From Manihot esculenta (taxonomy: Eukaryota > Streptophyta > Magnoliopsida > Malpighiales > Euphorbiaceae), in the NCBI RefSeq assembly GCF_001659605.2, contig NC_035161.2:38893956-38957955 (forward strand): a stretch of 64,000 nt of DNA, written 5' to 3'. Numbering within the stretch: position 1 is the stretch's first letter; every line of letters begins with the position of its first letter. Below, one piece after another: positions 1 to 12,000 of this stretch. The notes under the pieces were generated by a model that did no database searches, was not told the origin of the DNA, and saw only the letters and a program-made list of their open reading frames with translations. The position numbers and the translations under genes are program-made.

Positions 1-2490
1 AGGTCGGAGCCGTGTTTGAGGTCGGGTTCATATCTCCGGTCGGACAAAATGATGTCGCCGAGCAGCTGGGGCGTGACTCATAACTATCCGACCTGGTTGG
101 ACAACAGTGCCCCTCAAGTATTGGTGCAACAGGGAGAAGACAGGAGATGATCAGAAACCCAAGCCGAGGGAGAAGACGAGATGATTAGAGACCCAAGCTG
201 ATCGAGGAGAGATTCGATTTGTACATACTAGCCAATTTGAAGACGAGTGAAATCGGGTGCGGCTGCCATCTGGGCTCATTGGAATCGAGCGAGTTGTGCG
301 GCATGATAACCAACTTGGAAACTGTAGATCCCAACCGACAAATAGACGAGCTGGTTACGGCTGAGAGGGCTAACCTCTGTAGAAGAAGACCAAGCAAATC
401 TGCATTTGCTCGGTCAGAAGGAAAGAGGTCCTTTGGGCCGGGTTTGACAAGTTAGAGGATGAGGGTGATGTGATTCGGCGAGTTCTTCTCCTGGGTTGTG
501 TTTAATGAGGTTGGGATGTGGACAAATGACGGAATAGAGGAGGTTCGAATAGTTTGCATGGCTGGTTCTTTTAGAGCTGAAGCTAGAAGAGACGGGAAGA
601 AAATGAAGCGAGAAAGAAGGGACTTGTTACTGAAGTGGCCACTCACTGAACTAGAGGCTTTAAATTGTTCAACGCAAGAGACAGTAGGATAGCTGAGACA
701 GTGACAGAGAAAACGATAAAACTTTTTGTTTTCTTTTTCCTCTTTTTTACTCTTTATATGCTATTTGATCGGGGAAATGGGGGACAGAGGAAAAAGGAAA
801 ACTAATTTTATCTTGTTGGAACTGGAATTAGAGGGGAGAATATACGAAAGATAGTGATCGGCTGAGAGCCTCAAAGGCGTTGTTTGCCCTACCATTTGTT
901 GAAGATTCAAGAAATGAGCTAAGTTCCTTGCGAATCACAGATGAACTACCAGTCCAGAGATCAGATTTTAGAACCTTTTTTCCTGTGCTGCAAAGCATTA
1001 AAAAGTTCTGATGAAGGATGGTGCTTACAGGATTATACATTATAGTAGCAGGACTGCAGGAGTGATTTCATGTAGATACTTGTGCATACACAGATGATTG
1101 CTAAGCCCCAACCAAGCATGTCCCAAACAAATGTTTTGATTTCGAGGAACCAGATTACTTGATCAAAAGGTTTGAATTTTGGGACATGCTTGATGGTTCT
1201 GGTTTTGCATTCAGAACATTTGTTCTTTCGTTGGAAAACAACCATCTCAATGCCTCAAGTTCATCTGAAGTTTTCTGGAGCTTGACAAATCTACACAAAT
1301 CTTAAAGAACTCCTCCTCTCCCGGATTCTGCCCTTAAGAATTTTCAGCATAATTTGCCATGTTCTTTGGTAGTTTTGTTTGTTGATTAACCAGAGTTGTA
1401 TCTAGCAGCTTGTACAGCAGAGAGGTGCTTAGCATGGACTCTTGAAGGTCAGAAATCAACATCCATATTAAGTCAGCTTCCCGACGGCTGGGTCCACGTC
1501 AGCGTTGTCCGACAAGATACGTCAGCTCCTGCAAGGCAGTGTTGAATTTTGACGGTGGTAGCGGTAAATTTTCGCATTACATGCGATGAGTGGAGGTACT
1601 ATCTCTCCTATAGCTGCTCTCATATTCATCGGGAAAAGCTTTTGAGCCATAGAAATTGAGTAAAGTTACTTCATGGATGATTGACACGTAGAAATTGATT
1701 GTAGTTATATTTATTTTTGTTCAATTTAAATAAATTAATTAATACTACCAATAATTTTGTATTTTCCTTTGCTCGGATTATTGAGTTATGTTTGTCTGCT
1801 TTCACGTGAGAGCAAAAAACAGAGGTTTGGATGGTTTGCAGCACAGATTGGCGGAAGAAAAATCTAATTAATACCTTTGGAGGGTCAGTGAGCTTTCAAA
1901 CTTCAGATGCTAGCCATGCCAGTAAAAATAGTGGATTAGGTGTAATGATGAAATCACCTGTTTTGCTGGCCACCTAACTTGGGTGTACAAATGCACGAAC
2001 AATAGAACACTTACGTACCTGGTCCCCCTGTTACTCTCTCTGTTATCAGCAGAATAAGGAATGGATCTAATTGCTGGAGGGATACAGTAACTGGTGCTGC
2101 AGTGGCTGCAGCAGGAAGGTCAGCTCCCCGTTCAGGTGCTATTGCTTCCGCTTTTCATAACTTCTGAGATAACAATGATTTATAGGCGAATCGTGCCACT
2201 CTCAAATATCTTGATAATTGCTTATTACCATGAAATTTTGTTATTAACGCTAACGCAGACATTTCTGAAGAAAAGATCACGCATTTTATAAATTGAAAAA
2301 TCCTGAGAAATTTACACATGCAAAAATATTGTTCATTGCATCTCTAAAATTGCACGAGTTAAATACTTGCATGCATATGAAATATGAAATTGAGTGACAC
2401 ATGCGACATATTATTGGTGAATATTATTGAATTAACAACAAGCATTCTCGTTATATACGCTTTGTGCAAGCTCTTATTTTGCAGAAAAAT
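1..2490. other. Left-edge region without a supported gene
   Basis: No reading frame here is long or recognisable. The first 700 bases have a fairly high GC content and a texture like old retroelement DNA, and the rest becomes AT-rich. Plus-strand 1190-1440 translates to a short stretch faintly like a leucine-rich repeat, followed by a stop; this is too weak to call. Open frames at 219-455, 498-692 and minus 828-1245 match no family I know. Confidence 0.4.
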
Positions 2491-2602
2491 TCAAAGAAAT
2501 GAACAAGACCTCAGTTAGGCACAAAACCAGCTGAGATGACGAAGCGACAGTAAGGCCAATGAGCCTGAACCTTGCGCAAGACCTCCTAAGGGAGCAAAGA
2601 AC

Positions 2603-2983
2603 GCCGGCGGGCCCCGAGGTCACCCCGGAACAAAAATAACTAGGATCCCGTAAGATCTCCTAGAGCACAAACAGCCGGCGGGGCCCCGAGGTCACCCCGG
2701 AACAAAAATAACTAGGATCCCGTAAGATCTCCTAGAGCACAAACAGCCGGCGGGGCCCCGAGGTCACCCCGGAACAAAAATAACTAGGATCCCGTAAGAT
2801 CTCCTAGAGCACAAACAGCCGGCGGGGCCCCGAGGTCACCCCGGAACAAAAATAACTAGGATCCCGTAAGATCTCCTGGAGCAAAAACAGCCGGCGGGGC
2901 CCCGAGGTCACCCCGGAACAAAAACGGCCAGGATCCCGTAAGATCTCCTGGAGCAAAAACAGCCGGCGAGGCCCCGAGGTCAT
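2603..2983. repeat. 72-bp tandem repeat array
   Basis: The GCCGGCGG-containing unit starts at 2603, 2674, 2746, 2818, 2890 and 2962, a 72-bp period with a one-base loss in the first unit. The middle copies are almost identical, which points to recent homogenisation. Units contain GGGGCCCCGAGGTCACCCCGG and GGATCCCGTAAGATCTCC blocks. The last unit is partial and runs into the 37-bp array. Confidence 0.95.
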
Positions 2984-3094
2984 CCCGGGAAAACAAAGAA
3001 GACCGGGATCCCCTAGAACTCCCGGGAAAACAAAGAAAATCGGGATCCCCTAGAACTCCCGGGAAAACAAAGAAGACTGGGATCCCCTAGAACT
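2984..3094. repeat. 37-bp tandem repeat, three copies
   Basis: Three units starting with CCCGGGAAAACAAAGAA begin at 2984, 3021 and 3058. The block appears derived from part of the adjoining 72-bp unit, since both share the GGATCCC and CCCGG words. It is non-coding. Confidence 0.9.
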
Positions 3095-3179
3095 CCCAGA
3101 AAAATAAAACAAAAATAGCCGGCGAAGATCTCCAAGATCTCCCGGAGCAACAAAGACCAGGATTCCCAAAGATCTCGTG

Positions 3180-3890
3180 ACAAAAGAAGACCTCACTGAG
3201 GTCCTAGCAAAGGAAGACCTCAATAAGGTCTTGACAAGAGAAGACCTCAATGAGATCTTGACAAGGAAGACCTCAATAAGGTCTTGACAAGGAAGACCTC
3301 AATAAGGTCTTGCCAAAAGAAGACCTCACTGAGGTCCTAGCAAAAGAAGACCTCACTGAGGTCCTAGCAAAGGCAGACCTCAATAAGGTCTTGACAAGAG
3401 AAGACCTCAATGAGATCTTGACAAGGAAGACCTCAATAAGGTCTTGACAAGGAAGACCTCAATAAGGTCTTGCCAAAAGAAGACCTCACTGAGGTCCTAG
3501 CAAAAGAAGACCTCAATAAGGTCTTGACAAAAGAAGACCTCACTGAGGTCCTAGCAAAGGAAGACCTCAATAAGGTCTTGACAAAAGAAGACCTCACTGA
3601 GGTCCTAGCAAAGGAAGACCTCAATAAGGTCTTGACAAGGAAGACCTCAATAAGGTCTTGACAAAAGAAGACCTCACTGAGGCCCTAGCAAAAGAAGACC
3701 TCACTAAGGTCCCACCAAGAGAAGACCTCAATGAGGCAGAAGACCTCACTAAGGTAGAAGACCTCAGAAGACCTCAATGAGGCAGAAGACCTCAATGAGG
3801 CAGAAGACCTCACTGAGGTAGAAGACCTCAGAAGACCTCACTGAGGCAGAAAACCTCACTGAGGCAGAAGACCTCACTGAGGTAGAAGGC
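3180..3890. repeat. 27-bp (then 18-bp) palindromic tandem array
   Basis: About 20 units of 25-27 bp alternate between two types, GACCTCACTGAGGTC and GACCTCAATAAGGTC, each an inverted repeat around its centre. A five-unit block starting near 3186 is repeated near 3345, giving a higher-order repeat. After 3478 the two types alternate as 54-bp dimers. From about 3720 the unit shortens to roughly 18 bp (GAAGACCTCAATGAGGCA type). Because 27 is divisible by three, frames stay open on both strands and encode 9-residue repeats; I regard these as by-products of the array. Confidence 0.95.
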
Positions 3891-4706
3891 CGGCGAAGAT
3901 CTCAAAGATCTCCCGAAGCAAAAATGGCTGGAATCCCCAAGATCGTCCGGTACCACAAGCAAAAACAACTCATAAGAACATAGTTCCGATCTCACCTAAA
4001 AGATTGGGGCACGGGACCATAAATGAAAAGATAAACTCCGACCTCCCAAAGGACCTCGAATCATCAGGTAGAGAGACTTTGATCTCACACAACAACAAAA
4101 AATGTCAAAACACCATGACAATCTCAAGAAAATGAGCTCGGTACTAGTAAACACAATAGATAGCCGGAATAAGGCTCAACAAGAGAGCAAGAAATTAAGT
4201 CCGACTTCACAAAAGAGCTCGGGGCACCAAAGTGAATAAAGTGAAAATTCCGAACTTCGGAGCTCGCGATATAGACACCCTCACAGGCTATAGGCACAAA
4301 AGCCTAAGCGAAAAGCAAAGAACCGAGCTCCCAGCTCGGATGAACTCGCAACAGGAAAACACTCAAGTAGAATAAAGCTAAATACATAAGAAATAACAGA
4401 GAACCGAGGGCAATCATAAGAGGCACCGACCTCGAGAATTGACCGCTCACACTAAACCAACTCAGCTGACCTAGAGAAAGGTCCAGGCAACAAAGAGCCC
4501 GCAAATCGCTCGAGAGAAGACAACCCATAAATACTCAGGGGCAAAAAACATACATGAGAGTCCAACGCTCAGACAAAAATAATAAAAAGGCAAGAAAGGG
4601 ATACTTTCGACAAGAGCAGTTCTCAGACCACACGGTCATGAATAGAGTTTAAAGATTTATCCCCTCACCAGTCATGGAATAACTACTGAGGAGATAAAGG
4701 GGCAAT

Positions 4707-5379
4707 TGATGATCGCTGGATTTCTTCACCCCGGTCTAAAGGCCAGGCCCATGAAAACAGTCCATGACCCGAATGCTTCAATATTCCCCTCGAGAGTCAG
4801 GTCCAGCCCGCTCAGTCACAGGGCCGGACTCCGCCTAGACTCCTCAATCAAACCGGCCCAAACCTCTCGGCCCAGTAATCAGGCCCTCACCAGGCTCAAC
4901 TTCAGCCCTACCATTCAACCCAGCCCGGAAAGGGGAAAATGACCAAGATGCCCCGCTGGTAGGTCCTTCCGCATGCGTATCAGAGGAGAATCATACGTAT
5001 CAGAGGAGAATTAATGGCCGTTACGCATGGAGCAGGCGCCTGACACATCCGTACATACGGAGATAGGCGGCAGAAGACAGCTAGCATTGTGGCAGAGAGA
5101 CAGATATATATATCACGGTAAAGGCCACGCAAGGGGGGGACTCTCTTCTTCTTCCTTCTCCTTCCTGGACACCATCTTTATTCTTACTGTAACCCTTGCC
5201 TAAATACACTACTCTGAGCCATAAAATCTGACTTGAGCGTCGGAGGGCCTCTGCCGGGGCACACCCGGTAGGCCCCTGACCATTCTTTCTTATTTACAGG
5301 TCCTCTCACCAGGAAGAACATGGAGAGATCCACCAGGGAGCCCAGCAAGAAGGGACCCAGAAGAAAATCAGATCTGTCA
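4707..5379 (+). mobile_element. Retrotransposon 3' LTR
   Basis: The proposed LTR starts with TGATGATCGC directly after the purine tract AGGAGATAAAGGGGCAA, as expected for a 3' LTR. It contains a TATA-like ATATATATATC at 5103-5113, a pyrimidine-rich leader at 5143-5170 and the GACTTGAGCGTCGGAGGGCC motif near 5232, which resembles the U5 end of plant Tat-type LTRs. The end at a CA near 5378-5379 is approximate. An 18-bp direct duplication (CGTATCAGAGGAGAAT) lies at 4976-5012. Confidence 0.65.
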
Positions 5380-7159
5380 TGGACCAAGTTAAGGAAAATA
5401 TTTATCAAATATTAATATGGATTCCATCCATAACTTTTTGGCAATCAACAAACTCGTGATTATTAATTAATTTTTTTAGGTTATAGAATGTGCAATACCC
5501 TATCCCTCTTTTCATTAAAAGAATAAAATAAACTAGAGATTTACTCACTCCCGACATCTGTGTGGTAAAGGAAGACAAAACATTGTATATAGAAACACCG
5601 AAAACTGTGCATCGTCCCATCCATCATCCATGGACGAATTTAAAGTGGGGCAGTGGGCAGGCGTGGCCGAATTTAAGGTAGGGGCCCCCACTCGCCACTG
5701 CCACCACAAATTTTCACTGTTATATTTAAAAATATATATATATATATTATATATATATAAAGTTCCCTTACTTTTAAAAAATACATAATTATCTTCAAAT
5801 TAAATATGTATTTCGATATTTTCCTTTAAAAAATTTTTGATATTTTTTATTTAATATTATTTAATTTAAAAATAAAGTTATTAAATATATGTTAAATCTT
5901 ATTTTAATATTTTTATTTAATATTATTTAATTTAAAAATAAAGTTATTAAATATGTTAAATTGAATTAACCAACTCTTTTTTATTAATCTATTATTCAAT
6001 ATTAATAAATTATTTGATATATTCATAAGTATGATATATAATATAAGGGTATCAAAACTGATTAACTAGTATATATATGTCTGATTTAATCCAAGAATGG
6101 AGGATATATTTCTAAGACTCTCTTCAAATTCTCACATGTACGTTTTGAAACTTTCTCATTCTCTTCAATATTCCATCCTTATTTTTTCTTTATATTAATA
6201 AATTATATTAAAAAATTATGGATATAACTTCAACGTCGAAAGGTTTTTCTGAAAGAACTCTAATATTTTTTTTTATATTTTATGTAATTTATTTTTAAAT
6301 TGAGCATGCAAAAGTCATATGAAATCTTTAAAAAATTATAGATTTAACTTCAATGTAAAAAGGTCTCCGCCGAAAATATTCGGTAAATCTCTGACATTTT
6401 TTTTATATTTTATATAATTTTTTTTAAATCAAGAACAAATTATATGAAATTTCAAAATTATTTTTTACTCGTCGAATTAATAACAGTATATTGATTCGTT
6501 CATTAAATTATATTATAATTCAGATATCCCCATCTAATAAACCATTGAATCTCAATTCATCGATATATATATATATGTATATTGAACAATTTATTTTAAA
6601 AAGAATTATATAAAATATATCATATTTTCAGACCTATGTAGAAGTCTCTCATCCTTATACTTCTTTGTGGATGTAAATTCTATTTGTTAATATGTTCTCC
6701 AAAACCGAGTCTATTGGAAAACCCCTCACAACAATGAATCCCACTGTTAATTTATATATGAGTATCAATTCACAAGTTGAGGCTGGTCAGCGCCCAAAGC
6801 TTCTCCCATTTGCATATATTTTAGCTAGCTAGCTGTTCATGTGCAAAGGCTTCCCATTTCTTTTTTCTCTTTGCCTCGTGCGAATCCATATTCCAGGGAA
6901 CCTATTGCATTTTCCAATAACTCATCCTTTCCATTTCATATGCTCATCTGCCTAATTTTTCTGAAAAAAATTATACAATAATGGTTAAAAGGCTATTGTA
7001 TTTAGTGTGTAAAGCATAAACAATTACATTATATATCCATGTGGGTTCGGCCTTCAATGAATCACTTTCTGGAAAAACACATTGCTTGCTTATTTCAAAG
7101 TCAAAACAATTACAAAAAAAATCAAAGAACAAACTCCTAACCTAATACCAACTTTCACC
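5380..7159. other. AT-rich intergenic region with old duplications
   Basis: No gene is visible. A diverged direct duplication of about 70 bp lies at 5840-5965 and another of about 120 bp at 6210-6450. The last 100 bases belong to the 3' flank of the pectin methylesterase on the minus strand. Confidence 0.6.
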
Positions 7160-8985
7160 CTAATTTAGGCTTATTAAGCCACCAGTGTAGGGAACTCCAA
7201 TTAGAGGTAGCCAATCATCTCCCAGCAAGAAACTAGAAACTGTAAAATTACCAGCATCAGTAACGTTATTGATGATATGATAACCATCCCATGTAACTCT
7301 GTTTGTAGTATCAGATCCTGGTCCTGTGTTATTATATTCTGCATAATATAGCGTCTTCAGTGCAAAATCCCCACTCCATATCTGCCACCCTGCAGGATTT
7401 ATCAGACTATCCATGAAACTCTGCATATAAACAGTTCTTGAATACTCCTTCCATGGCCTCCCAAGATATGTCTGGAATGTTTGGTTGCTTGAAGCTAAAT
7501 CATCAGCTGCTTTAATTGTACAATTGTGTATTGAAGTACCCGTGTTTTGGTTAGGGTCGGTTCTACCTTGTGCAGTGATTGCATTGAATTGTCCACTCAT
7601 TGGCGTCCGGGGATATAAGTTACAGTTTTGGAAAACAACTGCTGCATTTCCGAATATGAAGTCTACTGTACCATATATATCACATTCCCTGTAGAATTGC
7701 CTTAGAGAATGTGTATATAAGGTGTCCTGATATCCTTCAAAGCTGCAGCTGTAGAATGTGGATAAATCGGCTCCACTGCGAAGTGCAACTGCCTGATGCT
7801 TGATTGCTCCTGCCGTGTTCTGGAATGTTATGTTCACCGCCACGAAGTTTGGTGCAACCACAGCTGCAATATAAATGCATTAAGAATTACAAATTGTAAC
7901 TGGTAATTGTTCCAGCTGGGAGAGATCATGGATGCAATGTCTCTGATATATTTTGGTTTTAAGTGCTTACCAAATGTTGCAGAATTGAAAGTAGTCCATC
8001 CGTCAACAACGCTACGATTTCCGGTGATCACTGTCTGATTGATACCAGCTCCGACCATCATCAAATATTTCTTGTTCTTTGGAATGGAAACGTACTCTTC
8101 ATAAACACCAGCAGTGATAAAAATCATGAAGTAGCCGTTGGAACCATTAGTATTGTTTGGAGCTGCTGCTACAGCGTCATTGATGGAAGAAAAATCACCA
8201 GTTCCATTTAGATCCACTGTCACTATACCACTCACCATGATCGCATCTTCCTCTGCTGTCTGGAGAAGTTTCCTTCTACTTACCGACTCAAAAACTGTAC
8301 GGGTCTTGCCAGACATTTTCAAGGGTAGTCTTCCATTTCTGAACGCGAGTTGTTTTCTTGTTGGCTGCCATGTGAAACCTTTCTTGTTCTTGGGAACCCA
8401 ACCTTTGGTGAAAAGAGCTAGTGAAACGCTGTAAAGTTTTGTGTCATTAGACAAAGGGAGTAAGAGACCCTTCTTCACACTCCAAGCAGAAGCTGTGGCT
8501 TGTAGACCATCTAAACAGGTTTGCTGGTTGGTTAAAATGGCGCTAAGCCAGGTTTGCACATCATCAGCTTTCACAGAATTCAGGGTTTTACTTGTGGAAT
8601 TAACAGTTTGAAAGGAACTTATCAAGAAATCCATATTTAAACCAGCCAGCAACCGGCAATCCTCAAGAGCACGAATAGCAGATGTAGACAAAGAGGATCG
8701 GCGGGCGAGATATTTGTCGACTAAGTCCAAGAATTTACGGGCTTGAGAAAGAGATTTACGAACCGAAAACCGGCCATAATCATAAACATTGGAAGTGCTG
8801 TTAGGAAGAATGGATTTGCAATATGAAGGGTCGGGGAAAGATTTGCAAAGCGAGCCAGCAGAGACTTGAGTAGTAGTCTCAGCTAGGCTGCTCGAAGAGG
8901 AATCTGCGAAGGCTGAAGAGGAAAACAAGGAAAGAACAAGGAGAAGAGGCAATGCTATCAGGAAGAAAATGAGCTTAGCAACCAT
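7160..8985 (-). CDS. Pectin methylesterase with inhibitor-type pro-region
   Basis: Two coding exons, 8985-7971 and 7863-7160, are separated by a 107-bp GT-AG intron and give 572 residues, a normal length for group 1 pectin methylesterases. The enzyme removes methyl esters from wall homogalacturonan. Visible parts are a signal peptide (about 1-27), a PMEI-like pro-region (about 40-190), the processing motif RRKLL (237-241) and the catalytic domain (about 252-572). Active-site residues are all present: Q362 in QAVAL, Q384 and D385 in QDTLY, D406 in DFIFG, and R474 and W476 in LGRPW. The exon junction restores ATFAVVAPNF, typical of the family. A TATA box lies upstream. By position and similarity it resembles Arabidopsis PME41 and its neighbours, but exact orthology is not established. 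It appears intact. Confidence 0.95.
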
Positions 8986-9066
8986 TTTTTCTCTGGTGCA
9001 AGCTAGAATTAGCTATTACAATGGAATTATGAGTTGAGTCAGTGGGTTTGGTTTGGTTACTTACTG

Positions 9067-9074
9067 AATTTATA
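9067..9074 (-). promoter_or_regulatory. TATA box of the minus-strand pectin methylesterase
   Basis: TATAAATT on the minus strand lies about 85 bases upstream of the start codon at 8985, a normal plant core-promoter spacing. Confidence 0.65.
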
Positions 9075-12000
9075 GAGGAGAGGAAAGAAGTTGATTCCAT
9101 TCATCATACTAATAATATATTTCATTTTTTATTTAATTTGTTGAAGTATTAGGCACGTAGAAAATTTCCATCCAATGGTATTAATTTCTGTGAAGTCAAC
9201 TTGGATGTGTGCCTTTCTAAGAAACGCGTCCTTGATATTTTCCTTCTCCTTTACATGGAAAGAAAGAAATTCGTTTGCAGAGGAATGACTAGATATTATT
9301 GAAATATATGTTTCTTTTTTCTTTCAAATGAAAATAATCCATTTTTTTATTTTAAATAATATTACAAATTTTTTCATTTTTATTTGGACATGTACGCTTG
9401 ATTCTCTTCCTTGTAGCCTCCTTTCTTGACTAATTCATGAAATATGTAATATTTCTTTTTCAGGAATAATTCGATTATGTGATTTCTATTTTTTATTAAT
9501 AATAAAAAAGCGTTCCTCTCATGCTTGATTTCAAATCAATTATATTCTGTTACATAAATAGAGAATCCCATCGAAAAAAAAATCAATAAACAAGTAAATG
9601 AAGAATCCCAGTTGTTAATTTAAAAAAAAATCCCAGTTGTTATTGATATATTTTATAGAAATTTTAAGGGTATATATATAATAAAATAATTTCTTCTACA
9701 TTGTCTTATATTGTCTTGATGGAAGAAAGTTCACGTAATTTTTATTTCATAAACAAATTTCAATATTTCTTGCAATATTAATATTATGAATTTGCCTTCA
9801 CTTCCTGTCCGAAGTCTGTTATTGGTAAGGACGTAATTTTTTATGAGGAAATGATTAAATACAATAAATGATAAATATAAAGATAAAGCGAGTTAAAATT
9901 AAAATAATTCTTATAATAATAATATTATAGATTTTATTTCCAAAATTTATCATTCAGAAGAGGACAAATTAATTAAAAAACAATAATTATTGAGTCGGAG
10001 AGGGACTTAGCATTGTCAACGAGAGGGTCTTTTTAGGCTTTTTACTTTTTTTTTTTGTTTTTTCCTAAACAAAGTTAGAAAATTGAAGGGTTACTTAGCT
10101 GGCAACTCCTACTGAAGTCGAAGCAACCGACTACGTGCGGACAAAAATACCTAAGGCCCATGGCCCCACAACTAACAGTTTAAATGCTGGTTTTCAAGAG
10201 TTTACTTGGATCACGATTCACAATTTGCTAAGTTTGTTGTATTTTAAAATTTCTATTAGTATTAAAGTATAGGCAACCATGTTTCCTCCATAAGGATGTA
10301 AATGTAAATATAAACACAAATTGTCTTGAATATTAAAATTTTAATTTATCGTTGTAATAGAAAATTAAATTGGTATAAGGAGATAGAGACAGCAGGGTAG
10401 GTTGTGAAAGATAAAAGAGGATATGGATCCAAGATTTGATTGGATATAAGCGTGTAGGGTCAGAGGGACGACCAAATTTACGTTAGAAATAAGTTGGAGA
10501 ATGAACAAGTTGTGATGACGCGGAAACATGTGCTACCTCAACAGGAACAGGAACAGGAACAGGAACAGGAATGAAGCTTCCATGAGTCAAAACTCGTACG
10601 TCAACTTGTTCCAAATTACCATATATGTAAAACGATGTTCTGCCTAATAAAGTAAATGAAGTCAAAGTCTTGATTCATATATATATATATAAATATTGGT
10701 TTGTTGATGGCGGTGTTTTGAATTCAAATAAAATGGTATGGTATGCTACATACGCAGCTTTGAAATAGAGCCCTCAACAGGCTGGCGAGGTTCCATTTAC
10801 ATATGCATGGCCGCAGCAGCAGCAACCAGTTGACGAGAATTCCAACTAAACTAGAATTGCTTCACTGATTTTTATTTTGCAACCATGAAAGGCCATTTTA
10901 TTACATTTTAGCAAATGGGTTTTGGGTAGATTGATTGATTGACTTCTTGGGGAAGGAGTAGAGATGAAACAACTCATTTTTTTCACTTTGCAGGGGCATA
11001 GGCCCAAATCCAATGCGTTGGAATCGGCTTGTGAGTTGCGTTGAGTTTAAAAATCAGGAGCTCAGGCCCAGTGTCTATGCCATTGGTCAATTTCAAATAC
11101 GTATTAGCTCTTTGTTTGGCAGGCGAATGGGAAGTTTAAATCACTGAAATTTATACATTCATAATTTAAAATTTAACGTTAACATAAGATAACGGCTATA
11201 TTTCCTTGTAAAATTGCACTGGGATATGGTATAATTTTTCAATTCAAACATCATATAATAATATAATAAAATCATAGGTAACTAATCAAATTATTTAATT
11301 TATTATTATGCTTTATAATGTAATGGTGGCCAAATTCAAAAAAAAATGTAATGGTGGCCTGGGCAGGTGCTATCAAATATATATATATATATATTAAAAA
11401 ATCTCTTTTTGGGATACTGTCGGATAGCATTTAATTCCTTGCACAAATTATTATTATTATATATATATACACAGTAAACGGGTCAAATCGCAATTACATA
11501 AAGTTAGGGAGAAAACAAAATTTTGACCGCCTTCAAAATTTCATTATTGTTCATGCTAACGGTGGAATTAAGGGTGCCGAATTGTTCTGTTAATCAGGTT
11601 TTATTTGGTTTATAAAAAATATTTTTTATGATTTTTTTATTATTTAATTATAATATTAAAATACTATAAAATATATTAATCAATTTATATATTTATCAGT
11701 GTTAACATCATTATCAATTACTTTCAAAAAATAAATATCTAAAAAACAACTCAATTTTTTCTTTGATTAAAAAAATTTTTTTTTATTATTTTTTAAGTGT
11801 TTCAAATATTATAAAATAAAATAAATATTAAGCCCAAAATTTTGTTTTGTTGAAAAATAAATTATATGTAAAAACATATTTTAAAAAATAAATTATCTTT
11901 TTACTTATTTACAATATTATAAAATAAATGTTAGATTTATATAATACATTCAATGTTATCAATCAGATTTTTTAAACTTATAAAAGTGATTTTTAAAATT

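Larger units (their letters stand above)
2495..5379 (+). mobile_element. 3' part of an LTR retrotransposon (Tat/Ogre-like layout)
   Basis: This GC-rich block stands out from its AT-rich surroundings. In order it holds tandem repeats (2603-3890), a non-coding stretch, a purine-rich tract (4690-4705) and a sequence starting with TG at about 4707 that looks like a 3' LTR. Non-coding, tandem-repeat-rich DNA between the integrase end and the 3' LTR is a known property of Tat/Ogre-type Ty3/gypsy elements. No gag or pol is visible, and no second LTR lies upstream, so the element is truncated on its 5' side. Lineage assignment is inference from layout and from a U5-like motif near 5230-5250. Confidence 0.7.

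Noticed and set aside
828..1245. Minus-strand open frames near the left edge
   Set aside because: They match no family I know, have no splice or promoter support, and differ from each other in frame.
3433..3661. Open frames on both strands encoding 9-residue repeats in the 27-bp array
   Set aside because: They arise because the repeat period is a multiple of three. There is no start context or conserved flanking sequence, and the array lies inside retroelement non-coding DNA.
3180..3890. CRISPR-like appearance of regularly spaced palindromic repeats
   Set aside because: There are no unique spacers between repeats, units are directly adjacent, and this is plant nuclear DNA.
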